From positions 41,484,970-41,548,969 of the forward strand of contig OX393579.1 in NCBI GenBank assembly GCA_947652605.1: a DNA stretch of 64,000 nt, given 5' to 3'. Source of the stretch: Elmis aenea (taxonomy: Eukaryota > Arthropoda > Insecta > Coleoptera > Elmidae). Under the pieces are notes generated by a model. That model did no database searches. It was given only the letters and a program-made list of their open reading frames with translations, and was not told the DNA's origin. How positions within the stretch are numbered: the stretch's first letter is position 1; each line of letters opens with the position of its first letter. Below, in pieces: positions 46,578 to 58,373 of this stretch. Both the position numbers and the translations under genes were made by a program.

Positions 46578-47486
46578 ATATTACCACCAATAAAATACTA
46601 CATTAAACAAAAATCGTGTTGGAAACAAGACAAAATTTAATTACCACAATAAAATATTGTTTTAAATTATAATTATTTGTCTGGGTTCACAAATGCAGGT
46701 GGGATCCAGCCCCTGTGGCCTAAAGATAAGCCGTACCTGCGTGAATTCTTTATAAATCTACTACTACTTATGTTTGTCATAACAAGTCCCAGCTTTCGCC
46801 GGGACATTAAAAAAATTGTTTAAAAAACTCATTTGAGTTGTTCCTCCCCACGGTAACCTTTAGTAAAAGGCGAAAGATTAAATCGTTTTGAGGAGAAACC
46901 AGAGTAATTTAGAAGATAGCAAACTTAGATCCTATATCCACACTCTTACAACGATGTACGGGAGAGTTGAGCACAGCGCCACCAATGATAGGTAGTCAAA
47001 CTAAGGCTCAATCTCTGTCAATACTGTAGCGATTTACAATTGGAAACCCAACGATTTTAAATGTATACGACTAAAAATTTAATTACCTAAGTCATGTATG
47101 TCAATAATACTTCATTATTATTAAACATATAAATGAAGTAAATGATTTAATTAATGAAAACAAAAATCCTGAATTTTATTATCTTTATACTCCAAATTTG
47201 ACTCTTTAAATGCGTAATTATTATATCTTTCGAGTAAGTAAATTAAAAATTGTACATTAGACAAATAAAATTACATACTTAATGCTTGATATGCAAGGTA
47301 AATTTCTATTTACTTGAAATACGATTCTAAAATATATTAATACACAACGTATTATCATAAAATTTTGAGCAAACTAAAGGCGTACTATATCGAAATTTTA
47401 TTAGACTTTTATGTTTCCAAAAATTGTATTTTTAAACAAGCCAAAAACTTAAGGAAGAATTTGGCAGAAAATAAGACCTATATGTG
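46578..47486 (+). repeat. Uninterrupted copy of the 1-kb repeat
   Basis: It is homologous to 37046-37272 joined to 44554-45358. At the insertion point it reads TGTCATAACAAGTCCCAGC, with a single eight-base site. This confirms that the P-like element inserted with a duplication. The identity of the repeat itself is unknown; no coding sequence is seen. Confidence 0.8.
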
Positions 47487-47974
47487 AAGAGCAGCAAAAG
47501 AACGAACAAAACAGTTTAAGGTCTTGTTTTTAAAATGCAAGAGAAAAAGGTTTTTGAGATATTACGAACTATTGTCGAAGGTGTTAAGCAAGTTGTAAAC
47601 ACATTGCCGCATTTAACCCTATAACTGGCAAATCATAGTTGTCACCAAAAATGACATTTATTGAAAGAGCGTATCTCTTAAACCGTTAGGGACATCCGAG
47701 TTCTGTTTGTTGCAAAAACTTCGTTAATATTTTTTTTACAAATTCGTCTTAATAGAGTAGTGACCTATTTATTAAAATAAAAATGTTTTCCCATGTGACA
47801 TTTTATGCTGCACACGCTTTCCAAAATTTACGAGATCGCATTTAAAACTTATTAGACAACATTTATTAAATCTCCTAAAAAATAATTTTTTATACAGTGC
47901 GATTCGGTCAATCGAGGAGAATGATTTTATTAAAAAATCGCCGAGGTTTGATAATAAATAAGAAAGTTATTAAG
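47487..47974. other. No recognisable feature
   Basis: AT-rich sequence, no frame of note. Confidence 0.35.
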
Positions 47975-48985
47975 TTAAAACACGTTCACTGCCACCATTG
48001 ACAAAAAAGTTCGGGTCCCGGGGGCCACAATTTTTTTTATATATATTTAGGTTCCTTTTATATCAGAAAATTGGTAGATGTTCTCAAAATAGATTTTTTA
48101 TTGTTATTTTGGCAAATTTTTAAAGTTTTGTTTGAGGCACAACGTTTGTGCCTCGTGGCCTGAACGCATGGATTTACCATTACAGGCCGTGAGACGCCAT
48201 ATACTGTACCTCGCTTGAATGTTTAGTTCACACGGTGGTTTTACCGAAATGGACATTGCACAAACTTATTTTATTGTCAAAGCATTCAGTTTTAAATCCT
48301 TACTAATAAAATTTACAAGGTCATAAAGATTTAATAAAATTTTGAACCATTTCATTTATTTATTGTAAGTAATAAACCAACAAAGCTTTTAGCTAGTTTT
48401 AAATTTTATTGGAACATGGATTTTCATTTTTTACGGAACAGAACAAGACAATAACAACGTGGGAATGTGATGCGTGTAGTAAGCCATTCTGTGTAAACTG
48501 TTTTTTTCAAAAACATAAAGTTACAACAACATAAACAAATTTTTGTCTTACTTATTACATATTTGCTGTTTATTCGTTTATTCCGTATTTTTAATTGAGT
48601 TTAATAAGTTTTTTCAAAAAAAAACTTTTGTTGTTAGTTTGTTTTTAATGTGGCAAAAACATACATATTTGTTTTATTTTATTTATACAGAAATTGCAAT
48701 TTTTTTCTAATAAATATACTAATTATACAGTTTGTTTGCATTTTTTATTGATTTTAATATTTCTGAGACTAAGAAATAAAAAAATCATGCGCTAAAAATA
48801 CATTTGGGTCTGTTAGGCTGAGAAGAATTGAACTACATTTACAAAAATGATGTATGAGGTAACATTGCTAAACTACGGAATATATTGTGTAAACAATCAC
48901 TAAGGCACAAACGCTGTGACTCAAACCCTCCGGAGCAATTTTAGTGAGGTACAGACGCTGTACCTCGTGGCAGTTAACGTGTTAA
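47975..48985 (+). mobile_element. Internally deleted piggyBac element
   Basis: Each end has TTAA followed at once or within two bases by CACGTTNACTGCCAC in inverted orientation (47975-47995 and 48970-48985). Subterminal palindromes such as GAGGCACAACGTTTGTGCCTC (48133) and GAGGTACAGACGCTGTACCTC (48946) repeat near both ends. Only the C-terminal Cys-rich tail of the transposase remains (48445-48534). The ends differ from those of the piggyBac at 26.7 kb, so this is a separate family. Confidence 0.75.
48445..48534 (+). pseudogene. Cys-rich C-terminal tail of a piggyBac transposase
   Basis: The frame reads KTITTWECDACSKPFCVNCF, then FQKHK and a stop at 48532-48534. The C-x2-C, C-x2-C and final His arrangement is the C-terminal zinc cluster of piggyBac transposases. 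Everything upstream, including the DDD catalytic domain, is deleted. Confidence 0.75.
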
Positions 48986-49139
48986 ACGAATAAAAAAAAG
49001 TTAAAAACGCATGTATTTCAAATTTCATAAATTACGTTTTTCTTTATTTTGGCAACACTACTTCGAACATCTGAAATTCGTATACGGAGAATGATTCTGC
49101 TGTAACAACCCTCAGTTTAAGATGCATATTGTTAGGTTG

Positions 49140-50343
49140 CAGGGTTGGTAAAAATCATGATTTTTTTAAAAAAATCAAAAAAATTGATTTATTTGATTTA
49201 AATCAGATTTTTTTTATTTAAATCAAATGTACCATATTATCCAATTTAGTGACATATTCACATGCTATTTCTGTTTTGTGCTAATATATTTAATAACCAA
49301 TATATTTAATTCATTGCTGAATTTTTGTCAAAATTAAATATGATTAAGAATATTGAAAAAATCAGTGCTAAATGGTGATGTTTAATTAATTATATACAGG
49401 GTGTCATTAGTGCGGGATCGGTCGATTGTGGCTAAACGGCTTGAGATATGAAGTTGATTCAAATGCTATTTTATACAGTTTTTTCTAAACAACACAATAA
49501 AAATATTTTCAAATATACAGCGTGAGTCACCTTTCTGGAACTAATAGCAACTTTTATATTTCAAATACAACACCCAATTTTTTATTTAATATTTTTGACC
49601 GCCTTAATTTAAGCTTTGCATCAATATAAAATACTACAGGTTTTTTTTATACGGCGTTGTAAAAAAATTAATTTTCTAAATTATTCAAGGTTTTAAGCCT
49701 ATTTAAAAAATTCTCCTGAAGTGATTTTGAAGTACAGAGTTTTAATTTGGTATGGACATGCAGAAAAAATTTCTTTGTTCGTTCGATATGAAAAAACTTG
49801 AATCACACATACAGGGGTGTTTATAAATAGGTGGCAACTTCCATGATTTTCAAAAGCTCCTAACTCGATTTTTTCAAATGCAAACCCCTGTATTTTTTTA
49901 TGTCATCGAATTCGTCTTTAAAAGAGCTTCATATTTTGTTGTATGTCCTATACCCAAAACTCGTACTTTTCGAGATATTCGACATTTTTCTTCAAATCGT
50001 TATTGAAGCCGTGGAAATCGAAAAAACTGTGTTTACTTCGCTAACGTTAAAAACTTTTCATTTATTTTTTGAATTATTGCCTTTCCACAATGAATATCAC
50101 TTTACAAGAGCAAATTGATATGTTTTATTCACCATTTCGTGTATTTAATTACTAATAGTAATACAATTTTGTTTTATTATAAATATTATATTGTATCTAC
50201 TCATATAATCTGTGATTTAAATTGATAATTTTTTTAAAAAAATTACTTGATTTAAATCAATGATTTTTTTAAAAAAATCACTTGATTTAAATCATGATTT
50301 AAATCGTGATTTAAATCAATTAATTTAAATCTGCTCAACCCTG
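49140..50343. mobile_element. Non-autonomous hAT element, CAGGGTTG ends
   Basis: The left end CAGGGTTGGTAAAAATCATG and the right end, inverted, CAGGGTTGAGCAG are imperfect terminal repeats. The exact 8-bp duplication TTAGGTTG flanks it (49132-49139 and 50344-50351). The ends are built from GATTTAAATC and AAAAAAATC palindromic blocks. The interior includes foldback pieces with ACAGGGTG (49397) and ACAGCGTGAGTCACC (about 49517). The frames at 49900 and 50252 are not genes. Confidence 0.85.
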
Positions 50344-50351
50344 TTAGGTTG

Positions 50352-51611
50352 CATAAAAAAAACTGAAGTTTTGGTGACCAGTTTGGCCAAAACAAAGGGT
50401 TAAGACGAGCGAAGCCAAACTTATTTTGGGGCCCCTTCCGGAGTAAAGCGTTATTCGAGTTTGTAGTTTCAATAGAATTAAATGAAGCAAATAATCGAAA
50501 CACGTGTGTAGCTTAATATTTTGGAGAGTTCCATAAATACTTTTATGATTTTTTAAAATTAATTTGATAGCATAATTTATTATTAAGCATGTATGTGAGT
50601 CCCTTCCAAATAAAAGCCCCTAAGCTAAAGCTTGTCTAGCTTATAGTATAAATCCGGGCCAATATTAACATAGCCACCTAAAATATCATAAAGTTCTGAG
50701 TGTTTTCTCCAAAACAACGCTCGGCCTCATATAGCTGCCAAAACTACTGAGAAAATAATAAAACTACAGGAGACAGGAGACCTTCACCCCACCCAATATC
50801 CAGCCTGCATTTCTTAATAAATGAATTTCTAGTTATATTTAAACGCTATTCGTTTACAATTTAAGTTAAATGTATCTACTCTTAATCTACACATTTTAAT
50901 AAAATTATAAGCGAAATCAAATAAAACTTTACCATTCGTAGAATTACAACTAATTTAAGTGGTGTCTTACTAACGGCAAAAGTATAAACATCAGTTCGTC
51001 ACAGCCGTCAATATTAAAAATTTAAAAATTTACCTTAACTTTTGTAAGGATTCAATTTTTACAGTCTTGCGAATTAACTATTTAAAACGAAGCTTTTTAA
51101 TATTGAGGTGCAAAAAAACTAATTGGTTACAGGTCAAACGACGTAATCAGACTTTTATCTTAGTATCCGTAAGATAATTAGTAAACTGAGTTTTCGCTAA
51201 CTTAATTATTTTCGCTGTATTTCTACGAGCCGTCAATATAAGCAATATTTATTTTAACCTAATAAAAAAAAGACTTACGTGAAAAGAGAAGATCAGGTTG
51301 CTTTATCGTTAAAAATAATAAAAATCTTAATTAAATAACGCTGTCTAGCTAAGTAAGTCTGGAGTTTAACGATAAGTTCATTATTAAAGTTTCAAAGAAT
51401 TAATTAAGAAATTAATTTTTCTCATCATTTGATTATACAGTTTCAACACGTTTCGTTAGAATGTAGAATATATCTTCAACTTACTACATGAGTCCTAGTT
51501 TACACAAAAAAAAACAATAACGTTACTGTAAAACTTTTTTGCATATAAAAAAATCTTAACGTTTCCTTCTGAGTGTTCGGTTATTTAAGTTTAAAATTTT
51601 TATTATAATAC
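50352..51611. other. No recognisable gene
   Basis: AT-rich sequence between the hAT element and the SINE. No domain or terminal repeat was found. Confidence 0.35.
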
Positions 51612-51915
51612 TAGGCGATTTACCCGGCATGGCACGGGTGATTACAATTCTCTTTTATCAATCACAGACTACTCGCGCTCCGCGCTCGCGCCCGGCGGAC
51701 GTTCCGAGACGTTCAATTACAGACTACTGGCGCTCCGCGCTCGCGCTCGGCGGACGTTTCCGGCCGTTCCCGGGCATTTCCGGCCGTTCTTTATACGACG
51801 TTTGATCCGTCAGGTCCTAAATAGTAACTGCGCAAAATTTGGTCCCGATCGGTCAACGGACCTAGGATTCTATAGCGAACAAACAAACACACATACAAAC
51901 AAGCTCTTTTATATA
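51612..51915 (+). mobile_element. Second copy of the RTE-tailed SINE
   Basis: It is homologous to 21832-22155 throughout, from CGATTTACCCGGCATGGCAC to CAAACAAGCTCTTTTATATATA. It again has the ATCACAGACTACTCGCGCTC unit twice. Its 3' tail abuts the following foldback element. Confidence 0.7.
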
Positions 51916-52752
51916 TACAGTGTGTCCAGAATTCGAGGCTCACCATGGGTAACTTTTAAACCGTAATAGATACAAGGTTAGTTAAATGGGACAAAAGTTA
52001 GCTATTTAGGGGTGTATTTTAAAGCAGATCTTGTTATGTTTAAAAATTCCATGGCTTGCGTGATATAACGAAAAAACCGAAATCGATCAAAATTTTTAAA
52101 CTTAAATATCTCGGCTATTGTTGCGAATACACAAAAACGTCAAAAGAAAAATTTTTTGTAAATTTTGTTTTCTATAAGATGGCGATAGTCAATTTTTTTT
52201 TTATAAATTACCGTGCGAGATATTTGACAAAACAACTTTTTTTTAAATGGCAGTCGTAGTAGGTGATGACTTAGATTTAAAGATTATTTTTTTCTCTTTA
52301 CAATGGTATAATATTTTGTATGTCTTTTTTCAAAAATAAGCGAAATAACCTAAAAAAATGCAAAATCTTAAGATAAAAATCAAGCACATTCAACTATTCC
52401 ATAGCCAACTTTGCGGCCCATAAGGAAAAATGAAGTTAGGGGTAATATCTCAAAAATGGTAGGTGTTAAAAATAATCTAAAATAACAGTCAAATTCTCCA
52501 TTAAAAAGTGCCTTAAGAAAGTACAAATAAAATTGTTCTAATGATTAAGACAAAAAAGTTATGAGAGAAAAAAGAAATTGGACATTTTCATATTTTTTGC
52601 TATAACATCTAAAGCACGAGGAATTTTGTACTTTTAAAAATTGATTGTGGCCCCTCTCATACCAAGGAATAATTCATCTAATTCAAACAAACCTGTATCT
52701 CTTATAATAAGCGAGATCCCCATGCTGGAAATGTAATCTGGGACACCCTGTA
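51916..52752. mobile_element. TA-flanked element with TACAGTGTGTCC / GGACACCCTGTA ends
   Basis: The termini are inverted (TACAGTGTGTCCAGAATTCG against the inverse of TCTGGGACACCCTGTA), with TA flanks. The GCGAGATCCCCATGC block lies near 52707. The interior is only weakly symmetrical. It may have inserted in the TATATA tail of the SINE. The frame at 52056-52259 is not a gene. Confidence 0.65.
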
Positions 52753-52947
52753 TATAAGATATAGATTTAATGGTATCAATAATATAATTTGTTCTGTAGG
52801 GCGTTTAAAATAGAACATATCCACTAAATAATGTGTGATGATAATCAGCATACATCGTCACTAATTATAGCTTTTGTATTTATTAAATAAGAGTCTGTTT
52901 TTTTACTGTAGAATTATCATATTTGCACTACCTACTTAAGTGTAAAT

Positions 52948-53291
52948 CAGCGGCAAATTCTCTTTGCATTGACCTCTTGTAAAAATATATTCTTTAAAAT
53001 CTATGATCTTTTCCAAATTTGCGTAATATATCAAGTGAATTAAAGAAATAATTTATTTAAATGAATTCGTTTTCCAAAATAAGTTGTATATTAGAGATAA
53101 AAAAAAGTTCTTGGCAAATTAGTTAAAACAACTCTCACATCATTCTTGTTATTGTTATTGTTTAAAAATTATCCGAAATTTTTAAAAACAGTACCACAAT
53201 TATCTTGCCCATCGACCTCTCGAGATCATTGACCCCTTTCAGAATTCCATCGACCCCCAGGATGTCTATATCGACCCCGTTAGAAACCCTG
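52948..53291. mobile_element. 344-bp hAT-type MITE
   Basis: CAGCGGCAAATTCTC at the left and GGGGTCGATATAGACATCC, AGGGTTTCTAACG (inverted) at the right give short terminal repeats. The exact duplication GTGTAAAT flanks it (52940-52947 and 53292-53299). Confidence 0.75.
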
Positions 53292-53299
53292 GTGTAAAT

Positions 53300-54320
53300 A
53301 TGTATCGTTAAGTGATGTTATTAAACTAATCTTTTTGTTTCCTAAATTAAAGTTTACGAAATTATAAAACATTTTTCCAAAATTACGCGTAAAACTTTAT
53401 TGAATATGAAATCGACTATCCTCTATTTACTGCAAAAAAAAGTTTGTTGTATAACTTAAAGTTCTTTATTTTTCCGCAGTTTTAAATACTAATTACATAA
53501 AGCTTGATTTTTAAAGCTCATCAAGGAAGCCACGATCCATTTATATATTTCACAGTAATGGGTTATTTCCCTGATTTTAATTAATAGAAGAAAGATTGAT
53601 TAAATTCTAATAACCTTGTCCTTTAGTAACCGAGGTTATAAACTTTTATAATTTATTTTGTGTTCACGACGTATTCAAATGAGATTGCATAAAAGTGCAG
53701 GAATCAATACACAACTTCATTATTTCTACGTTTTTTTAAATTTCAATTTAAGTCAGATTATGGTTAGAAAGCTTTGGGTAATGCGAAACGAAGAAGGTGC
53801 AAAGGTCTTTTGGGACGTGTTGCCTGTAACAAATTGCCACATTATGAGTATAAAGTTATGTGGCTGGATATATGGTTTCTATTATCACTTGTTATGCAGA
53901 TAGGACTAGACGGTGATGAATGAAGGCCAATATTATATCGTCATGAAAGGCAGACTGCCAAGTTCGCTTTAGTATGTTAGTGTCGCTTGCAGTCATTTCC
54001 TGACCTCAGAGACGTGTCACATGCTTTATGAACGTGCACCTTGATGATCCACTTTGAATAGGCCAAAATGTGTACATTCAGATGGTACTGATATAATGTC
54101 GCGCCAGTACAATGATTATAAACTGTGCCTTATGGCCCATTACCATAAGCCTTATGTATTACTAGGTATTGGTGACGTCAATAATTACAAAAAACTCTTT
54201 TAAGACCGCTTAGAATTTTGACGTGTCTTAATTGACTAAAACATAAAAGTTTTGACTTTCTGTATTAATGGAATAAACTATATTTGTGCCTAAAATTGTT
54301 TTTGTGAAAAAAAAATTATT
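53300..54320. other. No recognisable gene
   Basis: AT-rich. The frame at 53658-53903 has no domain I recognise and is probably chance. Confidence 0.35.
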
Positions 54321-54773
54321 CATCTTAACTATCTAGGTATAAACCTAGATGCTAAGCTGCGATGGAAGGAGCACATTACAAAGAACTAAATCTTAAACAC
54401 AAAAATATGTATTGGCTCCTTGGTAGACATTCTGAAGTGTCAACACGTAATAAACTCATGATATAAAAACAGGTATTAAACGTGTAAGGTTATACGGGAT
54501 ACAATTGTGGGGGTGTGCCAGCAATAGTAATGTCGAAATCATACAAAGGTTTCAAAATAAAGTTCTGAGGAGTATTGTAAATGCTCCCTGGTACACAAGG
54601 AATTGTGACCTCCACAAAGACCTAGGTAGGAAATGGTTGCTGACGAAGCTAAAGGATTTGCACAGAAGCATGAGGAGAGGCTTGACAATCATGTTAACAC
54701 TAAAGCAATCCAACTGCTCGACCAGCGTGGGATTGTTAGTAGACTCAAATTTGAATTAGTTTAGGGGACCCAT
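54321..54773 (+). pseudogene. Jockey-type LINE C-terminal fragment, frameshifted
   Basis: HLNYLGINLDAKLRWKEHIT begins at 54321, followed by a stop. The MYWLLGRHSEVSTRNKL segment, then LWGCASNSNVEIIQRFQNKV and NAPWYTRNCDLHKDL, lie in other frames. The end (EMVADEAKGFAQKHEERL) is in a third frame, up to about 54773. The motif order equals that of the fragment at 24622, but the sequences differ, so this is another, older copy. Confidence 0.8.
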
Positions 54774-55303
54774 AACAGAGCATAGTGCGTTTTGTGTATG
54801 TGTACCAAACCACAACAACCTGGGAAGACCAATGGGTAAACTCAGTAAACACTTTAGCTTGAGATACTATAAGGAAAAAATTGCTCGTTAATCTTATACT
54901 AGATTAGTTGTAATCTACAACACCAGTAGATGTAACAAATTTTTTTTTTAAATCTTATCTTAGTATTGGTAGTATTTTTTAACATACTTTTTTAATCAAA
55001 AGCCTTGGAGAAATATTGTGAAGGAATAAAGCAATTCCAAGAAGCCCCATTCCAGATGAAGATGTCAATCGAGAAGTCAAAGTAAGCAAAGTTAAAATTA
55101 CTGTTCAGGAAAAAGGCACCTGGTTGTGAGCTAATGACTAAATACATCCCACAAGAGCTACCTGCAAAATGTATTAAACCAATTATTGCATTCCTACACA
55201 ATGCAATACGTTGACCACCTTACTTTTCATACCACTTAAATTTCACAAATTATAATGATACCAAAGGGCGGTAAATAGACTGCTAAAGCCAGTTCTTACA
55301 GAT

Positions 55304-56986
55304 TAGGGTTTCTTTCCCGGGATCCCGGTCCATTTTAAGCTATTTTATATTTCCCGGGAAATGCTTTTTATCCCGAGAATTCCCGGGTTTTAAAACAAGT
55401 GTTATTTTCGTTTATTTTGTGCAAAGATCTTTTTAATACTATCATAACTTATCAAAATTTATTATACATATCTTTACTAACAGTAAATTATGGAAAAACT
55501 TTATTCTCATTTCAAAATAAATTTCCTCTTTTAGTATGGCGTAAAGAAGCCTGGTCTCCATGACAAAGTTAATATCTTTAAAATACTTTTACAGTTTTAT
55601 TTTTTTGTACCGTGGTAATTCGAAGCAAAATAGCTTATCGATAAAAACGATGTTTCTTTGCTGCTAGATGCTCTCAAGACAATTTCACCTACATCAATAG
55701 AGAGTAAGAGAGCATTTTATGCAGCAGGACTTTTTGTTAATAAATTTAGAAAAAAAACTAATTGACCGAAGCATAGATCATCTATGTTCTCTTAAGTCAC
55801 ATTACAAAAATTCATTTTAAAAATTATATTATTGTGTACATAAATATGAAATTGCAATAGAAAGGTTATATTTTCCAAATGTATGTTTCTCTCACCAATA
55901 TTATTTTATTATTTATAATAATGATGAAGCAAAATGTATTACATACAGGGTGCAAACTTTAATTGGAATAAATTCTGTAACTTGGGAATACAGTATATCG
56001 GTAAAACCTGCGAAAACACTTCGATTTTAGTTTTTCGCCGGATACATTTCAGCAGTATTGCTTTTGGGGATATCTTCATCCAGAGGGGTGCAACAACCCG
56101 TAATACATTTTTTTTTAAATGTAAGGATATGTCGAGTGGCATATCGTCGGACAGCTCATTTAGAGAGGAATACAATGCATGTTTTATTTTCGAAAAATTC
56201 CAAGAGGTTAGGTGTTAACAAAATAAAGACTGGGGTTTAAAGTTTAACGCTATTTAATGTAAAGGTTGTTTACAATGTGCACAATTTCAATCTGTAAGCG
56301 TTCATCTGTGCATTTCTTATCACAGTTAAACAAGTTTGTCATAACTTTTTGTTGCGACATTTTAGCAGTTGAAAATCTTGCCTCTCTTCTGTCTAAGAAA
56401 CTGCCAAATTTGTTAGTCTTCGTAAATCTCTTGCGTTTACGAGTTTTGTAAAATTTGTTAAAATATGCATGCCTTATTTAACGGAATCACTTCGTATTGA
56501 GATTCTAATGATGATTGGATATGGAGAAAGGTGCCTGGCGTTAAACTTTAAACCTCAGTCTTTATTTTGTTAACACCTAATCTCTTGGAATTTTTCGAAA
56601 ATAAAACATGCAATGTATTCCTCTCTAAATGAGCTTTCCCACGATATGCCACTCGACATATCCTTACATTTAAAAAAAAATTTATTACGGGTTGTTGCAC
56701 CCCTCTGGATGAAGATATCCCAAAAGCAATACTGCTGAAATGCATACGGCGAAAAACTAAAATTGAAGTGTTTTCGCAGGTTTTACCGATATACTGTATT
56801 CCCAAGTTACATAATTGATTCCAGTTAAAGTTTGCACCGTGTATATGGCTTGGAGTTGATTTTAAGTAATAAACTGCTCCCTTAATTTTTTGGGTTATTT
56901 ATTTAAAAATACTGACATAATGTATTACATCCCGGAATCCCGGGACATCCCGGGTCAAGCAAAATGGTCAAATATGAGAAACCCTA
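55304..56986. mobile_element. hAT-type element, TAGGGTTTC ends, carrying a foldback
   Basis: TAGGGTTTCTTTCCCGGGATC at the left and, inverted, TAGGGTTTCTCATATTTGACC at the right. The flanks TTACAGAT and TTACAGAC agree at seven of eight bases, and removal restores a Jockey motif. Both ends are rich in CCCGGGAT blocks. The core holds the 900-bp foldback at 55944-56843. Confidence 0.85.
55944..56843. mobile_element. Foldback element with arms of about 300 bases
   Basis: The left arm (55944-56251) starts TACAGGGTGCAAACTTTAAT. The right arm (56537-56843) is its near-exact inverse, ending TTTGCACCGTGTA. A loop of about 285 bases separates them. The frames at 55934, 55939, 56058 and 56548 are arm sequence read on the two strands. 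Confidence 0.85.
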
Positions 56987-57033
56987 TTACAGACCCATTA
57001 GCTTAATGCCATTATTATCTAAAGAATCCAAAG

Positions 57034-57420
57034 CAAAGTTTCCCAAAATTATTTGTCCTACCGGTCCCTTTTCAGAAAAAAATTATTTAGCGCCCCCTGG
57101 AAATCTACCTTCTTTAAGCGAACAAACAGAAAGATATAGTAAAAAATTTGCGATTTTATGTGTATATATCTACCTACGTCTTAAGACAGTAAATAAAGAT
57201 GTTGTAAATAAGACACCTTAAAGCTTGAATTTATAAAATGAGAAAGATGAACCTGGAACATGAACGAATAGTTTTTTCAAATTTTCTTATTTTCTCTTCC
57301 TTCTTTATGCTTTCACCGCCCCCTATAAGTGCCCCCCAAATGCTTCTGAACCCATTGTCGCCCCCCTAGAAGGCTTCAACGCGGACTGGGGGGCGTTGCC
57401 GCCCACTTTGGGAACCTATG
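57034..57420. mobile_element. hAT-type MITE, CAAAGTTTCCCAAA ... TTTGGGAACCTATG
   Basis: The ends are inverted repeats with three or so mismatches. The flanks ATCCAAAG and ATCTAACG agree at six of eight bases. The interior is C-rich near the right end (CGCCCCCCTAGAAGGC). The left border is tentative. Confidence 0.55.
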
Positions 57421-58365
57421 ATCTAACGAAAAGATTCTACTAGATAGTAGATAGTCATAATACAATACCATAGAAATCATAGGTAGGTATAATTTAAGTA
57501 GACTGGTTTCCTGACACCACCCTACACATGATAATACTGTTACTGTTAAAACTATAGCATATTGTCCTTAGTCAAATTGCGGTAAAAGACAGTTTAAAAT
57601 ATATATATTAGTTGTGGCACAACATGATTGCATTTTTATCCCGAACTAACCTATTTGGTATCTCTTTTATGAGTAAAATACATGGAATCACCCTGTATAT
57701 ATTAATCGGATTATGTGTTGTGTTCGTAAGCCACAGAAAGTTGTTAGAAGTTGGTGAAGCGCAGAATAACTTGACACATTATTATGTTGTTATCTTTATT
57801 AATAAGATGTTGCTTTCGGCTGCACTGATGGGTACAGATTGGAATTTGATACAAAAATAAAGCTATTAAAGCGAACGGCGTACGCTAATCCATATGTAGA
57901 GAGTTATTGGTGAGGTTTTAGTTCTTAAACCTCCACATATTATGTTATTAAGGCCGTCTAGTCTACTAAATGATCCTATTATGCTACATTCCGTCTTATT
58001 GCTTTACTCGAACATGTTCGTATTAAGGTAAGTAACAAACAGCGATTTCCGAGTTAAATCACTTTAATTCTTAGATTTTACAACAACGTTGTTCGCTTAG
58101 AATTTCTAAGACCCTTCCTAATATGGTGTTTTAAAATAAACCCGAAATTCTCTATCATATGGCGTTACAATGTTTTTCTAACGGTGAAATACGTAAAACT
58201 TCTAATTTTGATAGATGATTAAATTTTAAAATCCGATAGTGCTTTAAAAAAATTAACATACATGAAAAAATGTATAAGAAAAATAAGTTTCAAAATTATT
58301 TGATATTTTTTACAAAATTTAACTACACAAAACGCGATCGCTGTAGTAATTAACAGTCTAATTGT
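57421..58365. other. No recognisable gene
   Basis: AT-rich. A lone foldback-type end (ATCACCCTGTATAT) lies near 57688, without a partner. The frame at 57612-57860 spans it and is not convincing. Confidence 0.35.
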
Positions 58366-58373
58366 ATTTTATT

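Larger units (their letters stand above)
55005..57033 (+). pseudogene. Jockey-type reverse transcriptase fragment split by a hAT insertion
   Basis: From 55005 the frames read KKAPGCELMTKYIPQELPAK, then a diverged part and IMIPKGGK..TAKASSYR, which breaks at 55303. After the hAT element the text resumes as RPISLMPLLSK (56988-57022). The Jockey reverse transcriptase motif is normally SYRPISLLP-x-LSK. The hAT sits between the Tyr-Arg and Pro codons of this motif. There is one stop within and one frame change upstream. A second hAT-like MITE (57034) ends the match. Confidence 0.8.

Noticed and set aside
55934..56805. Matching frames suggesting a duplicated gene
   Set aside because: They are arms of the foldback at 55944-56843.
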